A DNA stretch of 64,000 bases. Source: Ktedonobacter sp. SOSP1-85. GTDB taxonomy: Bacteria; Chloroflexota; Ktedonobacteria; Ktedonobacterales; Ktedonobacteraceae. Numbering within the stretch: position 1 is the stretch's first letter; every line of letters begins with the position of its first letter. Below are positions 17,124-26,316 of the stretch, piece after piece. The stretch spans positions 4,751,501 through 4,815,500 of the forward strand of contig NZ_BNJI01000001.1 in the NCBI RefSeq assembly GCF_016587415.1. Reading direction: 5' to 3'. The notes below the pieces were generated by a model. It had not been told where the DNA came from. It saw nothing but the letters and a program-made list of their open reading frames with translations, and did not search any database. Made by a program: the position numbers and the translations under genes.

Positions 17124-17963
17124 ATGGTAATACAGAATATGTCAAACCTCTTTCCTGAGCTGAAGAAGCCGTATATTTTTGCGCACCAGGGGGGCGAGCT
17201 GTTGGCGCCGACCAATACGTTGGCGGCCTTCGACGTGGCCGATGCCATTGGCGGCGTCGATTTTTTGGATATCGATATCCATATGACGAAGGATGGGCAT
17301 ATTGTTGGCATCCACGATGCAACCGTAGATCGCACCACCAATGGAAGTGGGCGCGTGGACGCCTATACCCTGGCCGAGTTGCAAAAGCTGGACGCAGGCT
17401 ACCATTTCCGCGACCTGGAGGGGCGCTATAGCTATCGCGGCCAGGGGGTCTACATCCCCGCCTTGGAGGAGATCTTCAGCAGGTATGCCGCGAAGTATTA
17501 TCTGCACTTTGAGGTCAAAGATACCTATCCCAAAGGTGGTCCCTCCCAGATTGAGGAGATGCTCTGGGCGCTGATCCAGGAATATGGTATGGAGAGGCGC
17601 GTGATCGTCTCCTCCTTTAAGCAGGAGATTGTGACGCGCTTTCAAAAGCTGAGCGGGGGCCAGGTGGCGACTGGCGCGGGCCAGCCTGAGGTGGCCAGCT
17701 TTGTCCTCGCCCATAAGGCGCGCTTGCCCTGGTTCTATCGTCGCCAATCGACGTTGCTGGCTATTCCCGATGCCCATAGTAACGTCAATCTGAAAGACTC
17801 AGTCCTGATCCGGGGCGCGCACCGCCGGGGCATGGACCTCTATTACTGGACGATTGATGACAAGCCCTTGATGCGCCAGCTTATCGAGCTAGGCGCTGAC
17901 GGCCTCTTCACCAACCGCCCCGACCTGATGCTCGATCTGCTGATCGAGATGGGCCTGAGGTAG
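17124..17963 (+). CDS. Glycerophosphodiester phosphodiesterase
   Basis: A GDPD-family TIM barrel of 279 residues that hydrolyses glycerophosphodiesters to glycerol-3-phosphate and an alcohol. The family signature is clear: FAHQGGELLAPTNTLAAF, GVDFLDIDIHMTKDGHIVGIHDATVDRTTNGSGRV, then YLHFEVKD, VIVSSFKQEI, YYWTIDD and GADGLFTNRPD. The usual HRG is HQG, a common variant. There is no signal peptide, so it acts in the cytoplasm. The ATG at 17124 is preferred because the GTG at 17052 lies inside a palindrome. No transporter for glycerophosphodiesters is nearby. Confidence 0.88.
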   Translation: MVIQNMSNLFPELKKPYIFAHQGGELLAPTNTLAAFDVADAIGGVDFLDIDIHMTKDGHIVGIHDATVDRTTNGSGRVDAYTLAELQKLDAGYHFRDLEGRYSYRGQGVYIPALEEIFSRYAAKYYLHFEVKDTYPKGGPSQIEEMLWALIQEYGMERRVIVSSFKQEIVTRFQKLSGGQVATGAGQPEVASFVLAHKARLPWFYRRQSTLLAIPDAHSNVNLKDSVLIRGAHRRGMDLYYWTIDDKPLMRQLIELGADGLFTNRPDLMLDLLIEMGLR

Positions 17964-18062
17964 ATGAATCGGCGTGCCATCAATAATTTTGCTGGTAAAT
18001 TATGTTCGGACAATTTGCTGCGCTTGGAAGGCTGCCCACGCCGCGAAGTGGCTTCCCAATAT

Positions 18063-18228
18063 GGTAGGGACCCGGTTTACCGCGTCCGAAGGCGATTGAT
18101 CGCCTGCAGGCGCAGCCCATATGACTGCATTGTATGACGTCGCATTACATCACATCGGCTCACAAACGGTTTCGGCTGCGCCGACATGCCATGAATGGCA
18201 TTTGGACGCGGTAAACCGGGTCCCTACC
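18063..18228. repeat. Dispersed repeat family A, copy 4
   Basis: GGTAGGGACCCGGTTTACC at the left and the inverted GGTAAACCGGGTCCCTACC at the right. The interior holds GGCGATTGATCGCC and CGCAGCC/GGCTGCG arms. The flanks contain TGTTCGGACAA and TTCGAACAA, weak matches to the outer ends of the MITE at 29.7 and 41.8 kb. Confidence 0.75.
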
Positions 18229-18349
18229 GAATTTATGACGCCTTTCGGGGAGGCTCGTTCGAACAACCTGATGAAATTTCTCCGCAATAGCATAAATGCA
18301 GGATCTGTGAGATCGTAAAAAAGAATCGCGCCATAATGATACGATGCCG

Positions 18350-18378
18350 TTGCGTTTTGTAATTTGTAATGGTATACT
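18350..18378 (+). promoter_or_regulatory. Sigma-70 type promoter of the tetR-P450 unit
   Basis: TTGCGT at 18350-18355 and TATACT at 18373-18378 are separated by exactly 17 bases. The start point would lie near 18385, about 70 bases before the tetR start codon. Confidence 0.65.
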
Positions 18379-18388
18379 CTCTTTAATA

Positions 18389-18404
18389 GATACGTTACCG
18401 TATC
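18389..18404. promoter_or_regulatory. Probable TetR operator
   Basis: GATACG-TTAC-CGTATC is a perfect 6-4-6 inverted repeat placed just after the predicted transcription start. This size and position are typical for autoregulation by the adjacent TetR-family gene. A half-site GATACG also occurs at 18339-18344. Confidence 0.65.
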
Positions 18405-18455
18405 GTATTTGAATTTGTAAAGCGTCAAAAGAGGGAGAGAGGAGAGCGACTGTAG

Positions 18456-19091
18456 ATGAATGAAGTTGAACCTAGGCTGGTGGTGCGTAAGGCTGGGCGT
18501 CCGCGTAGCGTCCAGTCCCACCAGGCCATTTTGGAGGCAACGCTCGAAATATTCGCCGAGGAGGGTCTTCAGGGCTTGAGTATCGAGGCGATTGCTGAGC
18601 GGGCCGGGGTGGGCAAGACCACGATCTACCGTCGCTGGTCCTCAAAAGAGGATGTAATCAAGGAGGCGCTGGACCTGTTTCGCGGCGAGCATCCTCTGCC
18701 CGACACAGGGAATATTCGCGATGACTTGCTCTATATTGCGAAGGAAGCACACGAACTTTTTAAGCGCAATGCCTTGATGGGCAAGTTGCTTACCAAAATG
18801 ATTGCCGAGATCAAGTCAAGGCCCGAGATCTACCAGGCCTTTTATGACAAGCTGGCAACTCCACGTATGCAGCAGTTTCGCCAGGTTGTCGAACGCGCTC
18901 AGGAGCGTGGTGAGCTGCGCCAGGATATAGATGCGACGTTTATCCTCTATCAGATTGTCATTTCTCTGGCATATGGCAACCTCTTTACCGAACTGCTCTT
19001 TCCCAATACACAGACAGTTTTTGAGCCAGAAATGGCTGTAGATGCGCTCCTGAGCGGAATTGGGGCGCGATCCTCGCAGCCAGGAAAATGA
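18456..19091 (+). CDS. TetR/AcrR-family repressor
   Basis: A 211-residue TetR-family regulator. The N-terminal helix-turn-helix spans about residues 15-60: ILEATLEIFAEEGLQGLSIEAIAERAGVGKTTIYRRWSSKEDVIKEAL, a near-canonical match. The C-terminal ligand domain resembles TetR_C_11-type proteins (DLLYIAKEAHELFKRNALMGKLLTKMIAEI). It overlaps the downstream P450 frame by four bases (ATGA) or is followed after 20 bases, so the two are co-transcribed. It probably represses itself and the P450 through the palindrome at 18389-18404, with an unknown, probably hydrophobic, inducer. The start has a GGAG-rich leader upstream. Confidence 0.88.
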   Translation: MNEVEPRLVVRKAGRPRSVQSHQAILEATLEIFAEEGLQGLSIEAIAERAGVGKTTIYRRWSSKEDVIKEALDLFRGEHPLPDTGNIRDDLLYIAKEAHELFKRNALMGKLLTKMIAEIKSRPEIYQAFYDKLATPRMQQFRQVVERAQERGELRQDIDATFILYQIVISLAYGNLFTELLFPNTQTVFEPEMAVDALLSGIGARSSQPGK

Positions 19092-19111
19092 ACGAAAGGA
19101 CATATAACAGG

Positions 19112-20341
19112 ATGAAACAGATATCATTCGCTGATCTCCTGTCCCAGGAGACAAAGCGTGACCCGCTCGCTTTTGCTGCGCGCTTGCGCGAGCAGGGGCC
19201 GCTTCTTCCTCTCACGGCACCCTTTGGTTTTGGTACAGGCGCCTGGATGACAACGACATACGAGGATGCCGTAGCCGTTCTCAAAGATCCACGTTTCGCC
19301 AAAGACACATTGAAATTCGAGCAAGCAGGACATGAGCAGACATCCAGCGATGAGAGAGAGGACATTTTTAAGCGCTTCCTCGCCTTTCGCCGCGATATGC
19401 TCACCGTTGATCCGCCTGATCATACGCGCCTGCGCGGCCTGGTCTCCAGGGCCTTCACACCACGCATGATTGAGCAACTGCGCCCACGCATTCAGCAGAT
19501 CGCGGACGAGCTATTGGAGGCCGTACAGGGATCAGGAAGAATGGACCTCATTGCCGATTTTGCCTTTCCTCTGCCTATCACGGTCATTTCAGAGATGCTG
19601 GGGATTCCTGTCGAGGATCGTCTACAGTTTCGGGCCTGGTCACAGACGATCATAGCGAACTCTGTGGGATCTCAACCACAGGAGGCGCTGGCCGCCCTGG
19701 AGGCATTTGTCCAGTACATCAAGAACTTCCTGGTAGCTAAGCGCGCTCATCCTGCTGATGACCTGACGAGCGCCTTAGTTGAGGCTGAAGAGGGTGGAGA
19801 TCGGCTCCACGAGAACGAGCTGATTTCAACGATCTTCCTGCTCATCGTTGCGGGACATGAGACGACGGTGAATCTGATTGGCAATGGTATGCTGGCGTTG
19901 TTATTGCATCCAGGGCAGATGGAGCTGTTGCGCCAGGACTTATCCTTGCTGCCATCAGCTATTGAGGAACTCTTGCGCTACACGGCTCCGGTGACACTCT
20001 CTACCCCTCGCTGGGCGAGCGAGGATATTGTGATGCATGGCCAGGTCATACGCAAAGGCGAGATGGTGTTTGTCTCCCTGGTGGCCGCTGATATTGATCA
20101 GCACCAGTTCACTGATCCACAGGTACTGGATATTACGCGCCGGGAGAATCAACATCTGGCCTTTGGCAAGGGCATTCACTATTGCCTGGGGGCGCCGCTG
20201 GCACGCCTGGAGGGGCAGATCGCCATTAGCACTCTGCTGCAACGCCTGTCCAATCTGCGCCTGGCCTGCGAGCCTGAACAACTCATGTGGAATTCCAGCC
20301 CCATCTTGCGGGGCCTCACTAGCCTGCCGGTAAAATTCTAA
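19112..20341 (+). CDS. Cytochrome P450
   Basis: A soluble bacterial class I P450 of about 409 residues. All hallmarks are present: I-helix IVAGHETTVNL with the oxygen-activating acid/Thr, the K-helix EELLRY (ExxR), and the heme loop FGKGIHYCLGAPLARLEG with the Cys ligand. There is no membrane anchor. It resembles CYP107/109-like enzymes that hydroxylate small hydrophobic or polyketide-like substrates, but the substrate is unknown and no ferredoxin or reductase gene is adjacent. Two starts are possible: the ATG at 19088 overlaps the tetR stop but its purine run is too close, while the ATG at 19112 has AAAGGA eleven bases upstream and is preferred. Confidence 0.92.
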   Translation: MKQISFADLLSQETKRDPLAFAARLREQGPLLPLTAPFGFGTGAWMTTTYEDAVAVLKDPRFAKDTLKFEQAGHEQTSSDEREDIFKRFLAFRRDMLTVDPPDHTRLRGLVSRAFTPRMIEQLRPRIQQIADELLEAVQGSGRMDLIADFAFPLPITVISEMLGIPVEDRLQFRAWSQTIIANSVGSQPQEALAALEAFVQYIKNFLVAKRAHPADDLTSALVEAEEGGDRLHENELISTIFLLIVAGHETTVNLIGNGMLALLLHPGQMELLRQDLSLLPSAIEELLRYTAPVTLSTPRWASEDIVMHGQVIRKGEMVFVSLVAADIDQHQFTDPQVLDITRRENQHLAFGKGIHYCLGAPLARLEGQIAISTLLQRLSNLRLACEPEQLMWNSSPILRGLTSLPVKF

Positions 20342-20397
20342 ATATGCATTGATTGTGGTGGCGTGCTTTGCACGCCACCACAATCAATGCATATTTA
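20339..20397. terminator. Bidirectional palindrome terminator
   Basis: TAAATATGCATTGATTGTGG and its exact complement flank a short TTTG loop (stem about 28 bp). It separates the convergent P450 and MFS genes, and each arm ends in an A/T-rich run. Confidence 0.8.
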
Positions 20398-21897
20398 CCC
20401 CTTCACGCCGCGAATGAAGCGGACGGTGACGGTGCCCGCGATGCAGTAGATGATCGACATGCCGAAGATGACCTGGTAGCCCAGGACCTGGTGTCCGGCG
20501 CGGGCGAAGCTATCCAACAGGGGGCCGCCCAGGACGGGGGCGATGACCTGTGAGAGCGAGAGCGCGACGTTCCAGACACCCATGTCGCGGGCATGATTCT
20601 TCTTCGATGGCAGGGTGTCCGCGACGAGCGCCCAGTCCACACTCTGGTAGGCACCATAGCCCAGGCCAAAGATGGCCCCGGCGGCGATAACGAGAGGCAG
20701 CGATTGGGTAACGACGAAGACCACGCCCACGACCGCCATGAGTGCGCCCGAGATGTAGATCACGCGCTTGCGCCCCAGGTAGTCGGAGATCCAGCCGGCG
20801 GCGAAGGCGCTGAGCAGGCTGGTGAGCGAGACGATAATCAGGAAGGTGGTCGTCTGCTGCTCGGGGTGTGGGGCATGGATTACGTCGCGCATGTAGTACT
20901 GCAAGAAGGACTGAATGGTATAGATGCCTAGCATCATGATCAGGCGCGTGGCAAGCACCCAGGCAAAGTCGGGATCGCGGCGCGGTCGAAAGTCAAAGAG
21001 GCGCAGGATGCCGACCGTGATGATGATCTCGATAATGACCTGCTCAAAGTTGCTACTGATCTCAAGGCCTGCGATGCGCCAGGCATTCCAGAGGGTCATA
21101 AGGCCCCAGACCAGCAGCGCTACCACGAGCGAGGCAGCCAGCGTTCTCACGGCTGGCAGGGTATACCAGGGCCTACGTGCCGTGCCTGTTGCCGCTTGTC
21201 CCGCCTCCGCGCTCCGTGCCGAGATTGGTAGTTCGCGGACGAAGATAAGCGTGATCAGCATAAAAACAAGCAAGACGGCGATGATCAGGCCGTAGGTCAG
21301 CCAGAGGCCCTGGGTGTAGCTCGCCAAGGGCAGGGATGAGTTGATGAGGTTACCTGCCACCAGGACACCCCCAATATTGCCAAAAATGAGCATCAGGCTG
21401 ATGACGCCCGAGGTGAGGCCTCGCTGTTCAGGAGGCACGATATCCGGCAGCAGGGCGTGAAACGGGGCCTGCGCAGCGTTGCTGACAAACTGTGTGAGGG
21501 CGTAGGCTATGGCGAGGGTGAGGACATTGGGGGCTGTGGCCATCCAGCCCAGGCAGAACACACTCGCCAGGGTCCCCAGCAGGATATATGGGCGGCGGCG
21601 GCCCCAGATGGCGAGCCGTCCCTGCGTGCGGTCACTTAACCAGCCAAACAAGGGATTAGAGAAGAGGGAGACGAAGGCCCCTGGGATAAGGACAAAAGCC
21701 AGGGCGGTGCCTTTATCAAGATCACCAACCATTTTAAAGACCTGGCTGGGCAGAATAATCGTGCCGAGCGCGGCCCACTGGAAGTTTAAGGCCAGCGCAA
21801 AGACGCTGATGGCTAGAATGCGCGTCCAGCGCAGGCGTGGCAGGTGAGATGCTGCTCTATCTTGAGCATCGTCTTCAGCTTGCTGTACGGTCTCCAT
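20395..21897 (-). CDS. MFS transporter, sugar-cation symporter type
   Basis: A 500-residue major facilitator protein with about 12 transmembrane helices. The loop 2-3 motif GWLSDRTQGRLAIWGRRRPYILLGT and the equivalent GWISDYLGRKRVIYISGAL in the second half are clear MFS signatures. The RTQGR..GRRRPY pattern resembles the GPH/sucrose symporter (SLC45-like) branch. It is closely related in layout to the 443-residue MFS protein at 47785-49116. A hydrophilic central loop of about 40 residues (SAEAGQAATGTARRPW) is typical. Substrate unknown, probably a sugar or glycoside. GGGGAG precedes the ATG. Confidence 0.82.
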   Translation of the reverse strand: METVQQAEDDAQDRAASHLPRLRWTRILAISVFALALNFQWAALGTIILPSQVFKMVGDLDKGTALAFVLIPGAFVSLFSNPLFGWLSDRTQGRLAIWGRRRPYILLGTLASVFCLGWMATAPNVLTLAIAYALTQFVSNAAQAPFHALLPDIVPPEQRGLTSGVISLMLIFGNIGGVLVAGNLINSSLPLASYTQGLWLTYGLIIAVLLVFMLITLIFVRELPISARSAEAGQAATGTARRPWYTLPAVRTLAASLVVALLVWGLMTLWNAWRIAGLEISSNFEQVIIEIIITVGILRLFDFRPRRDPDFAWVLATRLIMMLGIYTIQSFLQYYMRDVIHAPHPEQQTTTFLIIVSLTSLLSAFAAGWISDYLGRKRVIYISGALMAVVGVVFVVTQSLPLVIAAGAIFGLGYGAYQSVDWALVADTLPSKKNHARDMGVWNVALSLSQVIAPVLGGPLLDSFARAGHQVLGYQVIFGMSIIYCIAGTVTVRFIRGVKG

Positions 21898-21971
21898 GCC
21901 ATGCTCCCCTTTCTAGGATAGCGGTTTTTAATTTGATGATTGCGATAATACGTTCGGCCCGTATCGCGCAA

Positions 21972-23786
21972 TTATAGCTTCCAGATGCGGGCGTTGCTAT
22001 AGGCGACCTCGGTGCGGCTTTGAGCGGAGGCAGCATAGAGGCCCAGGTAACCAGCTGTGTAGGTGGTATCGGTCCAGTGGGTAATATACTGCCCATTGAC
22101 GAAAAATGAGAAATCGCTGCCACGCACGAGAATTGCCAGGATATTCGTTTGATTGAGTCCCTGCTTAATAGCGGAACTGGAACCAGAGATCAGGGTGGAG
22201 TTATAATTTTTGGCGCTTGAGTAGCGCGAGATACGATAGGTGCCATCAACGCGTATCACAAAGTGATATGCCTGTTGGTCGTTATAACCAAAGGTCTGGC
22301 CGCCGCTATAGCCCTGGATAATGGTGGTCTGGACCTCGAAGGCGAAATCGTGGACAGGGGCGTCGGTGCCTCCTCCACAGGAGTTGCCATAGTCTGCTTC
22401 GGTGACACTCACATGATAGGCGTTCGCGAGGAACTTGCAAGTGCCAAAGCTATGTTCCCCTTCATACCAGCGCCCGCCCTGTGAGTTGTCACGCATGGGA
22501 TCATTCAGCGTCGGCGGCGTGCGCTTGAGCTGATTATACTGTTCGGGAGGCGAGAGATGGGTGAAGGTTGCTGTCGCGTTGACATTGGCCTGGGCTGTAG
22601 CCGTCTGCTGAGTACTGGTGGTCGCGGTACGGGCGGCCATATTTGTCGTGGTCGCGGTGGCGTTCGCTTTTTGTATCTGCTGCTCGTGGTTCTGATAGGT
22701 AAAGAGGCCGAGCGCGCCAAGGATCAGCAGCAGAGCGCAGGCGACAAGCGCGATGCCGAGAAGCAGGCTGCGTCGGTTGCGACTCTGGGGCTTAGGCACG
22801 TGTGTGGATAGTGGCGCTGGCTGTGTGCTCTTCGCAGGCGCCTGGAGAGAGGATGAGTGGGATGGGTCGATATTGACTTCGGGAGGCGTAACCGGGGTTG
22901 AGGTTGAGCCTGAGACGGTCGGCATGGGTGGTGCGAGGTCTCGCGGGAGGGTCGAGAGCGAACCCGCTGTACCAGAGAGGCTGGCGGCTTCAAGGGCCAG
23001 CGCGAAATCTAAGACGCTGGGAAAGCGCTGAGCAGGATCTTTAGCCAGCCCCTGCATGATGACCTGTTCAACCTCCATAGGAATATTGTTGACCCTCTCG
23101 CGCAGGGGTGGTGGTGGTGCCATCAGGTGTTGAGCGCATATTTCGTGATACGTGCCGCTGAAGGGGCGCTCGCCCGCCAGCCACTCATAGGCGATAGTTG
23201 CCAGGGCATATTGATCGCTGGCGGGACGGGCTGCTCCTTTGATCTGTTCAGGAGCCATGTAGGGGACGGTTCCCGTAGGCTGCTGTGTGCTCATTGAGGA
23301 GGTTTGATGGGCCATGGCGGCGATACCGAAATCGGAGAGCAGGATCTCGCCCTGGCGTTCAATAAGCATATTCTCTGGCTTGACATCGCGATGAATAAGC
23401 TTGTGATTATGGGCGAATTGGAGCGCCTCTGCGGCCTGTTTGACGTAGGCGACAACCTCTGTAAGTGGAAGGTATGAGCCACGGGGATGGCGCCTGCGCA
23501 GCGTGCCTTCCGGGTAGTAATCCATCACCAGGTAGGCAGTATCGCGCTCGACGGCGTAATCGAGAATGGGGACAATATGGGGATGGCGCAGCATGGAGAT
23601 CAGCTCCGCCTCCTGGCGGAAATCGGCGATATACTCTTCCGCTATCTGGGAACGTAGTATCTTTATTGCGGCCTGTTTGTTCTGGATCCAGATATGTTGC
23701 CCGAGATAGACCTCGGCGAAGCCACCACGACCAAGGAGATGCAGCAAACGATAATTGCCCAACTGCTGGTCTACAAGATTGATCAT
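21972..23786 (-). CDS. PknB-type Ser/Thr kinase with extracytoplasmic lectin-like domain
   Basis: A 604-residue membrane kinase. Residues 1-270 are a complete Hanks kinase: LGRGGFAEVYLG, AAIKIL, HRDVKPENMLI, SDFGIAAMAH, VPYMAPEQIKG. After a Pro/Ser-rich linker comes one transmembrane helix (LLLGIALVACALLLILGALGLF). A Thr/Ala-rich stalk and then about 160 residues with a concanavalin/DUF1080-like fold (YHFVIRVDGTYRISRYSSAKNYNSTLISG, FSFFVNGQYITHWTDTTYTAGYLGLYA) would lie outside the cell. It likely senses a polysaccharide or wall fragment and signals by phosphorylation inside; the ligand is inference. GAGGAC precedes the ATG. Confidence 0.88.
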   Translation of the reverse strand: MINLVDQQLGNYRLLHLLGRGGFAEVYLGQHIWIQNKQAAIKILRSQIAEEYIADFRQEAELISMLRHPHIVPILDYAVERDTAYLVMDYYPEGTLRRRHPRGSYLPLTEVVAYVKQAAEALQFAHNHKLIHRDVKPENMLIERQGEILLSDFGIAAMAHQTSSMSTQQPTGTVPYMAPEQIKGAARPASDQYALATIAYEWLAGERPFSGTYHEICAQHLMAPPPPLRERVNNIPMEVEQVIMQGLAKDPAQRFPSVLDFALALEAASLSGTAGSLSTLPRDLAPPMPTVSGSTSTPVTPPEVNIDPSHSSSLQAPAKSTQPAPLSTHVPKPQSRNRRSLLLGIALVACALLLILGALGLFTYQNHEQQIQKANATATTTNMAARTATTSTQQTATAQANVNATATFTHLSPPEQYNQLKRTPPTLNDPMRDNSQGGRWYEGEHSFGTCKFLANAYHVSVTEADYGNSCGGGTDAPVHDFAFEVQTTIIQGYSGGQTFGYNDQQAYHFVIRVDGTYRISRYSSAKNYNSTLISGSSSAIKQGLNQTNILAILVRGSDFSFFVNGQYITHWTDTTYTAGYLGLYAASAQSRTEVAYSNARIWKL

Positions 23787-23870
23787 TTGGAGTCCTCAGT
23801 GTATCTGTAGAAATAGAAATATATGGTGTATTTGATTTTTTTAGTGTAACATACCTCTGCCGCAGAGAAA

Positions 23871-23912
23871 AGCCATGGGGGCGAGATCACGCGTGATCTC
23901 GCCCCCATGGCT
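23871..23912. terminator. Perfect palindrome upstream of kinase gene
   Basis: AGCCATGGGGGCGAGATCAC and its complement with a two-base centre. It lies between the uvrB stop side and the kinase start. Confidence 0.6.
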
Positions 23913-23956
23913 GTAACTGTTTACTCTTTTCAAGGGGTACTCTCAGCGTCTGATCC

Positions 23957-24130
23957 CCATGCCCATGCCGGAGAAAAAGGTAGGTGCGCCCTTTAGAAGC
24001 ACAGCCTTTTTCTCCGGCTGGGCGTGGGGCGCACTGCCTCCTCTGAACGGAGCCGACCAGCAGGAGGGGCCTGGTAGGTGCGCCGTTTACAAGCACAACA
24101 GGCCCCTCCTGCATGGGCGGCGGACCTGCC
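23957..24130. repeat. Stand-alone module B repeat next to uvrB
   Basis: CCGGAGAAAAAGGTAGGTGC and GCCTTTTTCTCCGG form one hairpin. CAGGAGGGGCCT and AGGCCCCTCCTG form a second, around GGTAGGTGCGCCGTTTACAAG. The same pieces occur inside the composite repeats at 5.4, 29.85 and 42.0 kb, here without family A ends. Confidence 0.65.
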
Positions 24131-24139
24131 GAGTGACTT

Positions 24140-26128
24140 TTATTCCAGCATGAGGCGCCGAATCTCGATGATCTGGTCGCGGAGCTGTCCGGCCTTCTCG
24201 AATTCGAGCTGCTTGGCGGCTGAGCGCATCTGGGATTCGAGGTCTTTGATCAGGCGCAGGGCCTCGTCTTTGGGGATGCCTGCGACGGCGGTTGCGGTCT
24301 TGCCGTCGGCCCCTGCCTCGGGACCAGCCATGGCCTTAAGACGCTCGGAGAGGGTTTTGACCTCTTTCTTGATGCCGCGTGGAGTGATGTTGTGCTGCTC
24401 GTTATATCCCTCCTGGATCTTGCGGCGGCGGTTGGTCTCGTCGATGGCGCGCTGCATCGAGCGTGTCACGTTGTCTGCGTACATGATGACGCTGCCCTCG
24501 ACGTGGCGGGCGGCGCGACCCACGGTCTGGATGAGCGAGCCCTCTGAGCGCAGGAATCCCTCTTTATCGGCGTCCAGGATGGCGACCAGGGAGACCTCGG
24601 GCAGGTCCAGGCCCTCGCGCAGGAGGTTGATACCAACCACGACATCGTAGACGCCCAGGCGCAGGTCGCGCAGGATTTCGACACGCTCAATGGTGTCGAT
24701 CTCGGAGTGCAGGTAGTGGACCTTGATGCTGAGCTCCTGCATGTAGTCGGCGAGGTCCTCGGCCATCTTCTTGGTGAGGGTCGTGACCAGGACGCGCTGC
24801 CCCTTCTCGACGCGTATGCGAATCTCGGCGATCAGGTCATCGATCTGCCCACGTGTGGGGTGAACGGTGATCTCTGGATCGATCAGGCCGGTTGGGCGAA
24901 TGATCTGCTCCACAATGGCCTGGCTATGCTCATATTCGTAAGGGCCGGGTGTGGCGGAGACGAAGATGGCCTGCTTGAGCTTGTGTTCAAACTCTGGGAA
25001 GGTCAGGGGGCGGTTATCCAGGGCCGAGGGGAGGCGGAAACCGTAGTCGACCAGGACCTGTTTACGCGAGCGGTCGCCCGCGAACATGCCGCGCACCTGG
25101 GGGAGAGAGATATGCGACTCATCGACCACCAGCAGGAAGTTCTCGGGCAGGTAGTCGAGCAGGGTCCAGGGCTGTTCGCCAGCGGCCCGGCCCGCCAGGT
25201 GACGTGAGTAGTTCTCGACGCCTGAGCAGATGCCGGTCTCGCGCAGCATCTCGATATCAAAGTTGGTGCGCTGTTTCAAGCGAGCATGCTCCAGCAGCTT
25301 GCCCTCGGACTCCAGTTCCTCCAGGCGCTGCTCCAACTCCTCTTCAATCAGAGAGATGGACTTATTGAGGCGCTCCTGGGTCGTGACCCAGTGCTTGGCG
25401 GGATAGATATCGAGGCGTGTGCGCTGTCCCAGGACCTCGCCGGTCAGGGGATCGATCTCGGTCATGCGCTCGATCTCGTCGCCAAAGAACTCCACGCGTA
25501 CAGCCACGTCTTCATAGGCCGGGAAGATCTCTAGCACATCTCCGCGCACACGGAAGCGCCCACGTACGAAGTTGGCGTCGTTGCGCTCATACTGGATAGA
25601 GTTCAGGTGGCGCAGAATTTTATCGCGGCGGCGCTCCTCACCTACCTTGAGGGTCAGCACCACCTCACCATATTCCTCGGGGCTGCCCAGGCCATAGATG
25701 CAAGAGACCGAGGCCACAATCAAGACGTCGCGACGCTCAAAGAGGCTGCGTGTGGCGGAGAGGCGTAGCTTCTCGATCTCCTCATTGAGCATGCTTTCTT
25801 TTTCAACGTAGGTATCGGTACGGGCGATATAGGCCTCTGGCTGATAGTAGTCATAGTAGGAGACGAAATACTCGACGGCATTATTGGGAAAGAACTCTTT
25901 ATACTCGCTATAGAGCTGAGCGGCGAGCGTCTTATTGGGTGCGAGCACGAGGGTTGGCTTCTGCACCTGTTCGATCACCTTGGCCACGGTATAGGTTTTA
26001 CCGCTGCCAGTGACGCCAAGCAAGGTCTGAAATCTCTGATTATTGCGAATGCCCTCGGCAAGTTCTGCAATCGCCTGGGGCTGATCACCGGTCGGTTCAA
26101 AAGGTGATTCAACTTTAAAATCTGGCAT
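24140..26128 (-). CDS. uvrB: UvrABC system protein B
   Basis: A 662-residue UvrB, the helicase-like damage-verification subunit of nucleotide excision repair that is loaded by UvrA and recruits UvrC. Signatures are GVTGSGKTYTVAKVIE (Walker A), YYDYYQPEAYI in the beta-hairpin, the DESH box, SATPGPYE, GINLLREGLDLPEV and QTVGRAARH. The C-terminal UvrC-binding UVR domain (KDLESQMRSAAKQLEFEKAGQLRDQI) is complete. Length is normal. It stands alone, as is common. The ribosome binding site is weak (GGGGAT). Confidence 0.97.
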   Translation of the reverse strand: MPDFKVESPFEPTGDQPQAIAELAEGIRNNQRFQTLLGVTGSGKTYTVAKVIEQVQKPTLVLAPNKTLAAQLYSEYKEFFPNNAVEYFVSYYDYYQPEAYIARTDTYVEKESMLNEEIEKLRLSATRSLFERRDVLIVASVSCIYGLGSPEEYGEVVLTLKVGEERRRDKILRHLNSIQYERNDANFVRGRFRVRGDVLEIFPAYEDVAVRVEFFGDEIERMTEIDPLTGEVLGQRTRLDIYPAKHWVTTQERLNKSISLIEEELEQRLEELESEGKLLEHARLKQRTNFDIEMLRETGICSGVENYSRHLAGRAAGEQPWTLLDYLPENFLLVVDESHISLPQVRGMFAGDRSRKQVLVDYGFRLPSALDNRPLTFPEFEHKLKQAIFVSATPGPYEYEHSQAIVEQIIRPTGLIDPEITVHPTRGQIDDLIAEIRIRVEKGQRVLVTTLTKKMAEDLADYMQELSIKVHYLHSEIDTIERVEILRDLRLGVYDVVVGINLLREGLDLPEVSLVAILDADKEGFLRSEGSLIQTVGRAARHVEGSVIMYADNVTRSMQRAIDETNRRRKIQEGYNEQHNITPRGIKKEVKTLSERLKAMAGPEAGADGKTATAVAGIPKDEALRLIKDLESQMRSAAKQLEFEKAGQLRDQIIEIRRLMLE

Positions 26129-26220
26129 AGCGCGGCATCCCCACTGGATCTATGTTGTAGAATATTTTTTCGAAACTCAGCTCATTATACCACGAATTGC
26201 AGTGCCTGGGTATAGCCGGG

Positions 26221-26274
26221 ATAGATGCACTACATGGGACAGAGGCACGCCTCTGTCCCATGTAGTGCATCTAT
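26221..26274. terminator. Perfect palindrome at 3' end of repeat-protein gene
   Basis: ATAGATGCACTACATGGGAC through GAGGC, a two-base centre, then the exact complement (26-bp stem). It sits between uvrB and the leftward repeat protein. Confidence 0.7.
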
Positions 26275-26316
26275 TGATGGCTCACTGAGTGAGTGAGCCA
26301 AGGCAGGTGCTATTGG

